Translations under genes and position numbers: made by a program
Notes under the pieces: model-generated
Databases searched by the model: none
The model's input: the letters and a program-made list of their open reading frames with translations, nothing else
Told to the model about the DNA's origin: nothing
Part shown: one piece after another, positions 32,815 through 40,816 of the stretch
Layout of the letters: the number at the start of each line of letters is the position of its first letter
Numbering within the stretch: the stretch's first letter is position 1
Origin: JAAYEA01 sp012689325
GTDB taxonomy: Bacteria > Chloroflexota > Anaerolineae > JAAYEA01
Assembly: GCA_036841525.1 (NCBI GenBank)
Contig: DAITVZ010000008.1
Span: 1 to 64,000, forward strand
DNA length: 64,000 bases
Direction: 5' to 3'

Positions 32815-33738
32815 GTGACTGAACGGGTCCTCGTAATCGGCGCGTCCACTGTGGACATCAAGGGCTTGGCCAGCGGCCCGCTGATAAGCTCTACCTCCAA
32901 CCCCGGTCAGATCAAGTTTAGCTGCGGCGGCGAAGCGCGCAACGTCGCCGACAATCTGGCGCGGCTGGGGCTGGATGCCAAGCTCTTCTCCGCCGTGGGC
33001 CGCGATGGCCTGGGCCATACGGTCCTGGAAGAGACCGCCCAGGCCGGCGTGGACATGGAAGCCATGATCATCAGCCCGGACCGGCACACCGCCGCCTATC
33101 TGGCCGTGCTCGACGAATCCGGCGCGCTGGCGGTCTCCATTGACGACATGATGGTCCTGGACCTGATCACGCCGCAATACATCTTTCGCCATCGCAAATG
33201 GTTCAAGCAGGCCGTGTTGGTGGTGATGGACGCCAACGTGGGGCCGGCCACCATGGGGCTGGTGTTCAAGCTGGCCGAACGCTATCGAGTGCCCGTCGCG
33301 CTGAACACCGTGTCGGTCTCCCTGGCCCCGCGCGTCCGGCCCTTCCTGTCGCGGCTGCACGTCCTGGCGGCCAACCTGTCCGAGGCCAGCGCCGTGGTTG
33401 GGCGCCCGCTGGCCGACCACACCGAGGCCATGGCCGCGGCCCGCGAGATGGTGAGCGCAGGCGTCAAGGTCGCCATCATCACCCTGGCGGAAAACGGGCT
33501 CTGCTACGCCACGCCCAGCGAGAGCGGCTATATCTCTGCCATCTCGTGCGACGTGGTGGATAACACCGGCGCGGGCGCGGCGCTCATGGCCGCCGTGCTT
33601 TATGGCCTGATCCACCAGATGCCCGCGGCGGAGGCGATGCGGTTGGGCGTCTCGGCGGCCACGCTGACGCTCAAGTGCGCCGAGACCGTGTGTAAGGAAT
33701 TGGACCTCGAGCATCTATACGACCAATTGGTGATCTAG
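32815..33738 (+). CDS. PfkB/ribokinase-family protein lacking the catalytic Asp
   Basis: 307 residues with the PfkB fold: N-terminal VIGASTVDIKG, FSCGGEARNVADNLARLG, and the C-terminal anion-hole motif. In active members that motif reads NTGAGDA, where Asp is the base; here it is NTGAGAA (codon GCG), so phosphotransfer should be impaired. The C-terminal SAATLTLKCAET resembles pseudouridine-kinase-type members. The start is GTG at 32815. It could be a regulatory pseudo-kinase or an enzyme with another base. It lies two bases before a polyprenol-kinase-like gene. Confidence 0.85.
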   Translation: MTERVLVIGASTVDIKGLASGPLISSTSNPGQIKFSCGGEARNVADNLARLGLDAKLFSAVGRDGLGHTVLEETAQAGVDMEAMIISPDRHTAAYLAVLDESGALAVSIDDMMVLDLITPQYIFRHRKWFKQAVLVVMDANVGPATMGLVFKLAERYRVPVALNTVSVSLAPRVRPFLSRLHVLAANLSEASAVVGRPLADHTEAMAAAREMVSAGVKVAIITLAENGLCYATPSESGYISAISCDVVDNTGAGAALMAAVLYGLIHQMPAAEAMRLGVSAATLTLKCAETVCKELDLEHLYDQLVI

Positions 33739-33739
33739 C

Positions 33740-34396
33740 ATGAAATCGGACGTGTGGGCCCTGATTTTCTCGTTCGTCTATGTCTTTGCCGTCCTCTTTG
33801 CCGCCGAGGGGCTGCGCAAGTGGCGCGGCTATCCCATCGAGTTCACCCGCAAGTTCGTCCACATCGGCGTGGGCATGTGGGTAGTCGGCACGGTGCTCCT
33901 CTTCCAAAGCCGCTATGCCGCCATGATTCCCCCGCTCTCGTTCGTCGTGCTCAACTATATCTCCTATCGGCGCAGCGTCTTCCAGGCGATGGAGACCGGC
34001 GAGCGGGAGAACCTGGGCACCGTCTATTTCCCCATCTCGTTCGCCTTGCTGATCCTGTGGCTCTGGCCCCAACCGGCGCTGCTGGTCGCCGCCCTGATGC
34101 CCATGACCTGGGGCGACGCCCTGGCCGCCATCGCCGGCAAGCGCTGGGGCCAGCACAAGCACCCCTTCGCTGGCTCGCTCAAAAGCTGGGAAGGCAGCCT
34201 GACCATGTTCCTGGCGAGCTGGCTGGCCGTGTCCCTGGCGCTGCTCATCTTTTCCTCGTTGAGCTGGGGGGCCGCGCTGGGCGGGGCGCTCATCGTCGCC
34301 CTGGCCGCCGCCGTGGTCGAGGCGGTCACGCCCTGGCATCTGGACAACCTGACTGTGCCGCTCGTCTCCGCACTGGTGCTGACCCTGCTCTTCTAG
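33740..34396 (+). CDS. Polyprenol/dolichol kinase-like membrane protein (CTP-transferase fold)
   Basis: 218 residues with six or seven membrane helices. The motifs EFTRKFVHIGVGMW and MTWGDALAAIAGKRWGQHKH, followed by KSWEGSLTMF, are those of the phosphatidate cytidylyltransferase / phytol-dolichol kinase family, which phosphorylates isoprenoid alcohols or transfers CMP in the membrane. It starts one base after the stop of the PfkB-like gene, so the two are co-transcribed. Substrate is not determined. Confidence 0.82.
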   Translation: MKSDVWALIFSFVYVFAVLFAAEGLRKWRGYPIEFTRKFVHIGVGMWVVGTVLLFQSRYAAMIPPLSFVVLNYISYRRSVFQAMETGERENLGTVYFPISFALLILWLWPQPALLVAALMPMTWGDALAAIAGKRWGQHKHPFAGSLKSWEGSLTMFLASWLAVSLALLIFSSLSWGAALGGALIVALAAAVVEAVTPWHLDNLTVPLVSALVLTLLF

Positions 34397-34413
34397 CTGG
34401 GCATGGCCGCCCG

Positions 34414-34441
34414 GGCCCGCCACCGCCGGTGAAGGCGGGCC
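34414..34441 (+). terminator. Possible terminator after the polyprenol-kinase-like gene
   Basis: GGCCCGCC pairs with GGCGGGCC around a 12-base loop, with a short CTCTTTCC tail. Confidence 0.45.
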
Positions 34442-34478
34442 GCTCTTTCCACGCGCCGCCGACCCTCGTCGAGCTCCT

Positions 34479-34506
34479 TTGTCGTTCCCGGCGAAAGCGG
34501 TATAAT
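34479..34506 (+). promoter_or_regulatory. Promoter of the radical-SAM / HIT / MFS operon
   Basis: TTGTCG (34479-34484), 16 bp, consensus TATAAT (34501-34506), 29 bases before the TTG start codon. Confidence 0.8.
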
Positions 34507-34535
34507 GCCAGCACTATCCCTGTGAGGCTGCCAGA

Positions 34536-36407
34536 TTGAAAACACCTGCTATCGTGAGCCGCGAGGCCCTGGACCGCATCCTGCCTCGCGTCACGCAACC
34601 GGCGCGCTACGCCGGCCACGAATGGAACGCGATCACCAAGAACTGGGACGCCATGGACGTGCGCCTGGCGCTGCTCTACCCCGACGCCTACGAGATCGGC
34701 ATGTCCAACCTCGGCCTGATGATCCTCTATGACCTGGTGAACCGCCAGCCGGATATGGTGGCGGAGCGCGCCTATGCGCCCTGGACGGACATGGAAGCCG
34801 CCATGCGCGAAGCGGGCATCCCCCTGTTCAGCCTGGAGACCCGCCACGCCCTGCGCGATTTCGATCTGCTGGGCTTTTCCCTGCAATACGAGCTGACCTA
34901 CACCAACGTGCTCAACCTGTTGGACCTGGCGGGCATTCCCATCCGCGCCGAGCAGCGCTCCGCCGACGACCCGCTGATCATCGGCGGGGGCAGCGGCGCC
35001 TATAGCCCCGAGCCGATGGCCGACTTTTTCGACCTGTTCGTGATCGGCGAGGGGGAGGTGGCGCTGCTCCAGTTGCTGCGCGCCTACCAGGCCGCCAAAC
35101 GCCGGGAGGGCTGGTCCCTGGAGGCCAAGCGGCGTTTTCTGGAGCAGGCGGCGCGCCTGCCCGGCGTGTACGTGCCCAGCCTCTACCGGGTGACCTACCA
35201 CGACGACGGGCGCGTGGCCCAGTTCGCCCCGTTGGGCTCGGCGCCCGCCCGCATCCAGCGGCAGATGGTCACTCCCCTGCCCCCCGCCCCGACGCGCCTG
35301 ATCATGCCCTTTATCGACACGGTGCACGATCGCGCCGTGATCGAGCTGCAGCGCGGCTGCACCAACGGCTGCCGCTTCTGCCAGGCGGGCATGATCTATC
35401 GCCCGATCCGCGAGCGTGCGGTGGACGAGGTGGTCCAGACGGTGGACGAGATGATCGCCGCCACGGGATATGAGGAGCTGGGGCTGCTTTCGCTGAGCAG
35501 CAGCGACTATAGCCGCATCGAGGAACTGCTGAAGCGCCTGCGCGAGCGGTACGCGCCGGAGCAGCTCGCCATCTCGCTGCCTTCTTTGCGCACCGACGCC
35601 TTTTCCGTGTCCCTGGCCGAGATGATCCAGGAGGGACGGAAGAGCGGGCTGACCTTCGCCCCGGAGGCGGGCAGCCAGCGGCTGCGCGACGTGATCAACA
35701 AGAACGTCACCGCGGAGGACCTGCTGAACGCGGCGCGCACGGCCTTTGAGCGCGGGTGGCAGCACCTGAAGCTCTATTTCATGATGGGCCTGCCCACCGA
35801 AACCGACGAGGACATCGACGCCATCGCCGACCTGGTGCGCCAGGTCTTGCGCGTCGGGCGGGAGGCGCGCGGCCGCCGGGTCGAGGTGAACGTCAGCGTG
35901 GCCACCTTTGTGCCCAAGCCGCACACGCCCTTCCAATGGCTACCCCTGGCCGATCTGGAGGTCGTGGCGGACCGGCAACAGCGGCTGCGCCAGGCCCTGC
36001 GCCTGCCCGGCGTCAAGCTCAACTGGCACGCCCCGGAGGCCACGCTGCTGGAAGCGGCCCTCTGCCGCGGCGACCGCCGGCTGAGCCGGGTGATCGAGCG
36101 AGCCTGGCGGCAAGGTGCCCGCTTTGACGCCTGGCAAGAGCACTTTGACTATCAGACCTGGGCCGGAGCTTTCGAGGCGGAGGGGCTCGACCCGCAGTTC
36201 TACGGTAGCCGTTTGCGCGCAAGCGACGAGGTTTTGCCCTGGGACCACATTGCCTGCGGGGTGGACCGTGCGTTCCTCTGGGCCGAGTACCACAGCGCGC
36301 TGCGCGCCGAGACGACCCCCGATTGCCGCGGCGGCTGCCAGGATTGCGGGCTGCGCGCCTGTTACGAGCTGGCGGACTGCCCGCCGGAACTGGCAGGGCA
36401 ACCATGA
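34536..36407 (+). CDS. TIGR03960-type B12-binding-like radical SAM protein
   Basis: 623 residues. An N-terminal corrinoid-binding-like domain (LALLYPDAYEIGMSNLG) is followed by a radical SAM core with the CxxxCxxC cluster in RGCTNGCRFCQAG and a C-terminal Cys-rich tail (CRGGCQDCGLRACYELADC). Members of this family sit next to a TIGR03936-type partner, as here, where the next ATG overlaps the stop. The start is TTG at 34536. The modification reaction is not established; a tRNA or rRNA target has been suggested from context in other genomes. Confidence 0.88.
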   Translation: MKTPAIVSREALDRILPRVTQPARYAGHEWNAITKNWDAMDVRLALLYPDAYEIGMSNLGLMILYDLVNRQPDMVAERAYAPWTDMEAAMREAGIPLFSLETRHALRDFDLLGFSLQYELTYTNVLNLLDLAGIPIRAEQRSADDPLIIGGGSGAYSPEPMADFFDLFVIGEGEVALLQLLRAYQAAKRREGWSLEAKRRFLEQAARLPGVYVPSLYRVTYHDDGRVAQFAPLGSAPARIQRQMVTPLPPAPTRLIMPFIDTVHDRAVIELQRGCTNGCRFCQAGMIYRPIRERAVDEVVQTVDEMIAATGYEELGLLSLSSSDYSRIEELLKRLRERYAPEQLAISLPSLRTDAFSVSLAEMIQEGRKSGLTFAPEAGSQRLRDVINKNVTAEDLLNAARTAFERGWQHLKLYFMMGLPTETDEDIDAIADLVRQVLRVGREARGRRVEVNVSVATFVPKPHTPFQWLPLADLEVVADRQQRLRQALRLPGVKLNWHAPEATLLEAALCRGDRRLSRVIERAWRQGARFDAWQEHFDYQTWAGAFEAEGLDPQFYGSRLRASDEVLPWDHIACGVDRAFLWAEYHSALRAETTPDCRGGCQDCGLRACYELADCPPELAGQP

Positions 36408-37057
36408 GCGAGAACATCCAGCGCCTGCGCGCCACCTACACCAAGGGCGAGGCCGTCAAGTACATCTCGCATCTGGACTTGGCCCGCACGGTGGAGCGGG
36501 TCTTTCGCCGCGCTCGGCTGCCCCTGGTCTATTCTCAGGGCTTTAGCCCCCGCCCCAAGTTCGCCTTCGCCTCGGCGCTGCCGGTGGGCGCCACGGGACG
36601 AGCCGAGCTGCTGGACGTCTGGCTCTCCCCGCCGCTGGCCCCGCTCGAGTTCGCCAAACGCGTCGCGCCACAGCTTCCCGCAGGGATCGAGCTGGTCGAG
36701 GTGCGCGAGGTGGACCTGCGCCTGCCCGCGCTGCAGGCCAGCGTCAGCCACGCCGACTACCTGGTCACGCTGGAGGACGCGCCCGTCGACCTGGGCGCGC
36801 GCATCGCCGACTTGTTGGCCCGCGATGCCATCCCCATGGAGCGCCAGCGCAAGGGCGAGTTGCGCGCCTATGACCTGCGTCCGCTGATCCTGGAGCTTGA
36901 CCTGATCCCCGGGCCAGGGGCGCAGATCGGCATGAAGCTGGCCAACAGCAGCAGCGCCACCGGCCGCGCCGACCAGGTGCTGGCCGCGCTGGGATTGGCG
37001 GACGCGCCCTATGCGGTGGAGCGCACGCGGCTGTATTTCGATCTCGCCGACCAATAA
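36404..37057 (+). CDS. TIGR03936/DUF2344 radical-SAM-associated protein
   Basis: 217 residues. N-terminal YTKGEAVKYISHLDLARTVERVFRRA and FSPRPKFAFASALPVG are signatures of the DUF2344 family that pairs with, or is fused to, the preceding radical SAM protein. Its start overlaps that gene by 4 bases (ATGA), indicating a complex made in equal amounts. It is likely the substrate-binding or scaffold partner. Confidence 0.88.
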   Translation: MSENIQRLRATYTKGEAVKYISHLDLARTVERVFRRARLPLVYSQGFSPRPKFAFASALPVGATGRAELLDVWLSPPLAPLEFAKRVAPQLPAGIELVEVREVDLRLPALQASVSHADYLVTLEDAPVDLGARIADLLARDAIPMERQRKGELRAYDLRPLILELDLIPGPGAQIGMKLANSSSATGRADQVLAALGLADAPYAVERTRLYFDLADQ

Positions 37058-37069
37058 GGGAGTCATCTG

Positions 37070-37555
37070 ATGGAACGAATCTGGGCCCCGTGGCGTCTCG
37101 TATATATTCAGGCGGACAAGACCGGCGAGTGCGTCTTTTGCCACGCTGCCGCCCATCCCGAGCTGGACCGCGAGGATTTCCTGCTCTGGCGCGGCGAACA
37201 CGCCTTTGTGATCCTGAACCGTTTTCCCTATAGCAATGGGCACCTGTTGGTGCTCCCCTATCAGCACGTCGCCTCGATCGAGGCGCTGGACGGCGAGACC
37301 CTGACCGAGATGATGGGCATGGCGCAACGGTGCCTAGCCCTGCTGCGCCGCACCCTGCGCCCCGACGGCTTTAATATCGGCATCAACCTGGGCGAGGCCG
37401 CCGGCGCGGGGATCGCTGCCCACGTGCACATGCACATCGTGCCACGTTGGAACTGCGACACCAATTTCATGCCGGTTCTGGCGAACACGCGAGTGATCCC
37501 CGAGTTCATGGAGAGCACTTATGAGACGCTGATGCAGGGGATGAAGGAGATGTAA
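37070..37555 (+). CDS. HIT-family hydrolase (Ap4A-type)
   Basis: 161 residues. The histidine triad HVHMHIVPRW (near residue 124) and the upstream CVFCHAA zinc-type pair mark the bacterial HIT branch that hydrolyses dinucleoside polyphosphates or adenylated substrates. ATG 37070 follows GGGAGTCATCTG. Its stop TAA shares its last base with the ATG of the MFS gene, so the operon continues. Confidence 0.9.
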   Translation: MERIWAPWRLVYIQADKTGECVFCHAAAHPELDREDFLLWRGEHAFVILNRFPYSNGHLLVLPYQHVASIEALDGETLTEMMGMAQRCLALLRRTLRPDGFNIGINLGEAAGAGIAAHVHMHIVPRWNCDTNFMPVLANTRVIPEFMESTYETLMQGMKEM

Positions 37556-38949
37556 TGACCCGCAAGACCAACCGTCTGGCGCTGTGGCGCGCGCAGGCCA
37601 ATTACTACCATTCCCGTTTCAACGCGCGTCTCTCAGCTTGGCTGCATCGCCAGCGCGGGCCGGAAGAGATGAATGCGCTGCACCTCTACGGCGATATCGC
37701 TTGGTTCGGGGTCACCAATGCCATCCTCGGCACCTTCACCAGCGCCTTTGCCATCCGCTTGGGCGCCTCCGATACGCTCGTCGGCTTGCTCAGCTCGCTG
37801 CCCGCCCTGATCAACATCTTTTGGCAGGTTCCCTCCGGCCGCGTCGTCCAGCGCAGCGGCCAGATCCGGCGCGTCACCTTCTGGAGCCTTCTCGCCCAGC
37901 GCCTGGCCTACCTGCTCATCGCCATCATGCCCTTCTTCCTGCTGCGCTATCGCGCCGAGGCGGTGGTGGGGCTGATCACGCTAGCCAGCCTCCCCGGCGC
38001 CCTGGGCGGCGTGGCCTTTACCACCCTGATGGCCAAGGCCGTCTCGCCGGAAAAGCGCGCCGGCGTGGTAAGCATCCGCAACATGCTGCTATCCCTGACC
38101 GGGATGCTCTCCGTGTTGCTGGCGGGCAAGCTGCTGGACACGATCCCCGTCCCCTATAACTATCAGCTCTTTTTCGGCGTGGCCTTTCTGACCTCCATGT
38201 TCAGCCTGTATAACGTCAGCAAGGTACACCCCCTGCCTGAGTTGGAAGCGCCCAAGCCCGCGGCGACGCCAACCAGCGCGCCGGTCGCGCGGGTTCCGCT
38301 CCGGACGCGCCTGCGGGACACCTGGCAGACGATCCGCTCCCAGCGCGAGTTCTACAACTTTGCCGTGGGGAATTTCCTCTACGGCTGGGCCATGTATTTC
38401 CCGATGGCGCTCTATGGCCTCTATCGCGTCCGCGACCTGCAGGCCTCGAATAGCTGGCTGGGCCTGATCTCCACCGTGGGCAGCGCCACGCAGATCGTCA
38501 TGTTCCTGCTGTGGGGGCGCATCATGAAGCGGCGCGGCAACCGCTGGGTGTTCCTGGTGAGCGCCTTCGGCCTGGCCGGGTTTCCCTTCCTCACCGGCCT
38601 CTTTACGCGCATCGAGCCACTGGTCTGGGTCTCGGTCTGGAGCGGGATCTTTAATGCGAGCTGGAGCATCTCGAACTTTGACTGCCTGATCTCGTCCATC
38701 CCCTCCAACCGGGTGCCCACCTTCATGGCCATCTATAACACGCTGCTCAACGTCACGGCCTTCATCGCGCCGCTGTTGGGCACCGCGGTCGCCGGCTGGA
38801 TCGGCGCGCGCTACGCCCTGATGCTGGCGGGCGGGATGCGCCTGGCCGGCGCGCTTGTCCTCTCGCGCCTGCCCTTCGGCTACACGCCCCCGCGCGGGAC
38901 CGCGCCCAGCCTGCTGGAGCGCCTCCGCAGTCTGCGACAAAAAGAATAG
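37555..38949 (+). CDS. Major facilitator superfamily transporter
   Basis: 464 residues with about twelve hydrophobic segments and a cytoplasmic central loop rich in Pro/Ala/Arg (about 225-255). The first half carries the GASDTLVGLLSSLPALINIFWQ segment typical of a Chloroflexota/Firmicutes MFS group with no known substrate. Its ATG overlaps the HIT stop by one base. A hairpin after the stop ends the operon. Confidence 0.85.
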   Translation: MTRKTNRLALWRAQANYYHSRFNARLSAWLHRQRGPEEMNALHLYGDIAWFGVTNAILGTFTSAFAIRLGASDTLVGLLSSLPALINIFWQVPSGRVVQRSGQIRRVTFWSLLAQRLAYLLIAIMPFFLLRYRAEAVVGLITLASLPGALGGVAFTTLMAKAVSPEKRAGVVSIRNMLLSLTGMLSVLLAGKLLDTIPVPYNYQLFFGVAFLTSMFSLYNVSKVHPLPELEAPKPAATPTSAPVARVPLRTRLRDTWQTIRSQREFYNFAVGNFLYGWAMYFPMALYGLYRVRDLQASNSWLGLISTVGSATQIVMFLLWGRIMKRRGNRWVFLVSAFGLAGFPFLTGLFTRIEPLVWVSVWSGIFNASWSISNFDCLISSIPSNRVPTFMAIYNTLLNVTAFIAPLLGTAVAGWIGARYALMLAGGMRLAGALVLSRLPFGYTPPRGTAPSLLERLRSLRQKE

Positions 38950-38968
38950 CCCGGCGCTCTGCCGGGCT
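38948..38968. terminator. Bidirectional hairpin between MFS and glgA
   Basis: AGCCCGGC pairs perfectly with GCCGGGCT around a 5-base loop. It lies between two convergent genes. Confidence 0.65.
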
Positions 38969-38990
38969 ACTTGGCAGGTTGGTTTCCCCG

Positions 38991-40727
38991 CTAGTCGTCC
39001 AGGTGATTGATCTTGCGTTTGACCTCCCTGGCCAGGCGGTAGGCATCGGCGTACTCGCGCGCCGACGGGCCCCAGGAAAAGTCCTTGCTCATGCCCTCGC
39101 GCGCCAGCGCCCGCCAGCGCATGGGCTGCTGGCCGAAAACCTCCCGCGCGCGCCGCACCGCCTCCACCAGGGCCTGCGGCGAGGGCTCGTCAAAGACGAA
39201 ACCGCCGCCCTTGCGGGCATCCGGCGGCGCCTCGGCGTCGCGCACCGTATCGGCCAAGCCGCCGGTGCGCCGGACGATGGGCACCGAGCCGTAGCGCATG
39301 CTCACCATCTGGGAGAGGCCGCAGGGTTCGTGCAATGAGGGCATCAGGAAGGCGTCGCTGCAAGCGTAGAGCAGGTGCTCGAACTCGAAATCGGCGTCGG
39401 CGGGCAGCCCTTTGCCGAGCCAGCGCTGCCACCGGCTGTTGATATAGGCCAATTGGCCGGGATAGACCTTGTCGAACCGCTCGTACTCGGCCCGGTACCA
39501 CTGCCCGGCCACATCCTGCGCCGAGGCGCGCCCCAGGATCACCACCTGGCAGCCCATCTCCAGGATCGCCTGCAGCGCCCGAGCCCCCTCCGCCATCAGC
39601 AAATAGTCCTTCTGGTCGCCGATGCGCGCCACGCGCCCGATGAGCAGCGCCTGGTCGTCCACATCCAGGCCGCAAATCTGTTGCAGCCGCCGCTTATTGA
39701 GGGCCTTGCGCTGCCAAAGCACCTCGTCGGGCAGGTCGGGCCCAAAGCTCAACTGCCCCGGCGTCGCGGGCTCCACCTCGATCGGCTTGGCCAGCCCCTT
39801 GGCCAACCCCGCCACCACGTTCATCGCCAGGTGGGGATCGGTCTGGGGGTTCCAATAGTCCGTGTCGATGCCGTTCAGGATGCCCAGGAAGGGCCGTGCC
39901 TTTTGCCGGTGCCGCAGCACATTATAGAAACCGACGCCATTGGGGATGCGGCAGGTATGCTCCGTGGCGCTGGAGCCCTCGGTGATGCGCACCGGATAGG
40001 GCAGCGGGTCGGATTCCGGCTGCAGGATCTCTTGGGCGTAAGTGGGGCTGACGGTATTGACCACGTCGGCCAGCGACAGCGCGCCCTTGCTAAAGCTGAA
40101 ATGCCCGTAATACTCGTGCGGATGGATCACCGGGACCAGCTCGAGCCCCAACCCCGCCTCGCGCAGCGTGCGCGTGGAGAGCCCCCCAGGCCCGCCGAAG
40201 AGGATGTTGTGGGTGGTATAGAGCGTGGCGGTATTGAGGAAATCGTACTTGTAGACGCTGTCCAGATAGGCGGGGATCAGGCCCGCCTGCCAGTCGTTGC
40301 AGTGGATCACGTCCGGCTTCCAGTTCAGCGCGTTGAGCAGCTCCAGGGTGCCCCGGCAGAGCAACATGAACCGGCGCGCGTCGTCGGGCCAGCCATAGAG
40401 GCCGGCGCGGTCCTTGGTGCGCCGGTAAAAGTCGTAGGTGGTCGCGTCAAGGAGATAGACCTGCACGCCGCTATCGGGCAGCGTGGCCATCTTGACCTCG
40501 ACCTCGCCAAGGTTGGGCACCGAGATGGGCTCGCCCAGGCCCGGGACTTCCTCCAGCTCGTAGCCCTGCTCTGCGATCATGGCATAGGCGGGCATGATCA
40601 GGCGCACCTGATGCCCCTGTTGGCGCAGCGCCTTGGGCAGGGCGCTGGCCACGTCCCCCAGCCCGCCGGTGGCAGCGAAGGGGCGCACTTCCGAGGTGAC
40701 AAAGGCGATGTTGAGTTCGGCTCCCAT
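38991..40727 (-). CDS. glgA: Glycogen/starch synthase (GT5)
   Basis: 578 residues, longer than the usual 470-490. N-terminal NIAFVTSEVRPFAATGGLGD is the GT5 nucleotide-sugar loop, but the conserved Lys of KTGGL is Ala19 here. The C-terminal catalytic block PSLHEPCGLSQMVSMRYG with the following RRTGGLADTV is intact. The ATG at 40727 follows GAGGAG; upstream in-frame sequence is not conserved-looking. The enzyme extends alpha-1,4-glucan from ADP- or UDP-glucose. Loss of the Lys and extra length suggest altered donor use. No other glycogen genes are adjacent. Confidence 0.9.
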   Translation of the reverse strand: MGAELNIAFVTSEVRPFAATGGLGDVASALPKALRQQGHQVRLIMPAYAMIAEQGYELEEVPGLGEPISVPNLGEVEVKMATLPDSGVQVYLLDATTYDFYRRTKDRAGLYGWPDDARRFMLLCRGTLELLNALNWKPDVIHCNDWQAGLIPAYLDSVYKYDFLNTATLYTTHNILFGGPGGLSTRTLREAGLGLELVPVIHPHEYYGHFSFSKGALSLADVVNTVSPTYAQEILQPESDPLPYPVRITEGSSATEHTCRIPNGVGFYNVLRHRQKARPFLGILNGIDTDYWNPQTDPHLAMNVVAGLAKGLAKPIEVEPATPGQLSFGPDLPDEVLWQRKALNKRRLQQICGLDVDDQALLIGRVARIGDQKDYLLMAEGARALQAILEMGCQVVILGRASAQDVAGQWYRAEYERFDKVYPGQLAYINSRWQRWLGKGLPADADFEFEHLLYACSDAFLMPSLHEPCGLSQMVSMRYGSVPIVRRTGGLADTVRDAEAPPDARKGGGFVFDEPSPQALVEAVRRAREVFGQQPMRWRALAREGMSKDFSWGPSAREYADAYRLAREVKRKINHLDD

Positions 40728-40776
40728 ACGCTCACTCCTCCATGGTCGTGGTTGCTGGCGGATCGCCGGTGGCCCT

Positions 40777-40804
40777 ATTATACCGGCAAGGGAGGAACTG
40801 GCAA
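40777..40804 (-). promoter_or_regulatory. Promoter of glgA
   Basis: Minus strand: TTGCCA (40804-40799), 16 bp, TATAAT (40782-40777). Confidence 0.8.
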
Positions 40805-40816
40805 CAGGGCCCCGCC

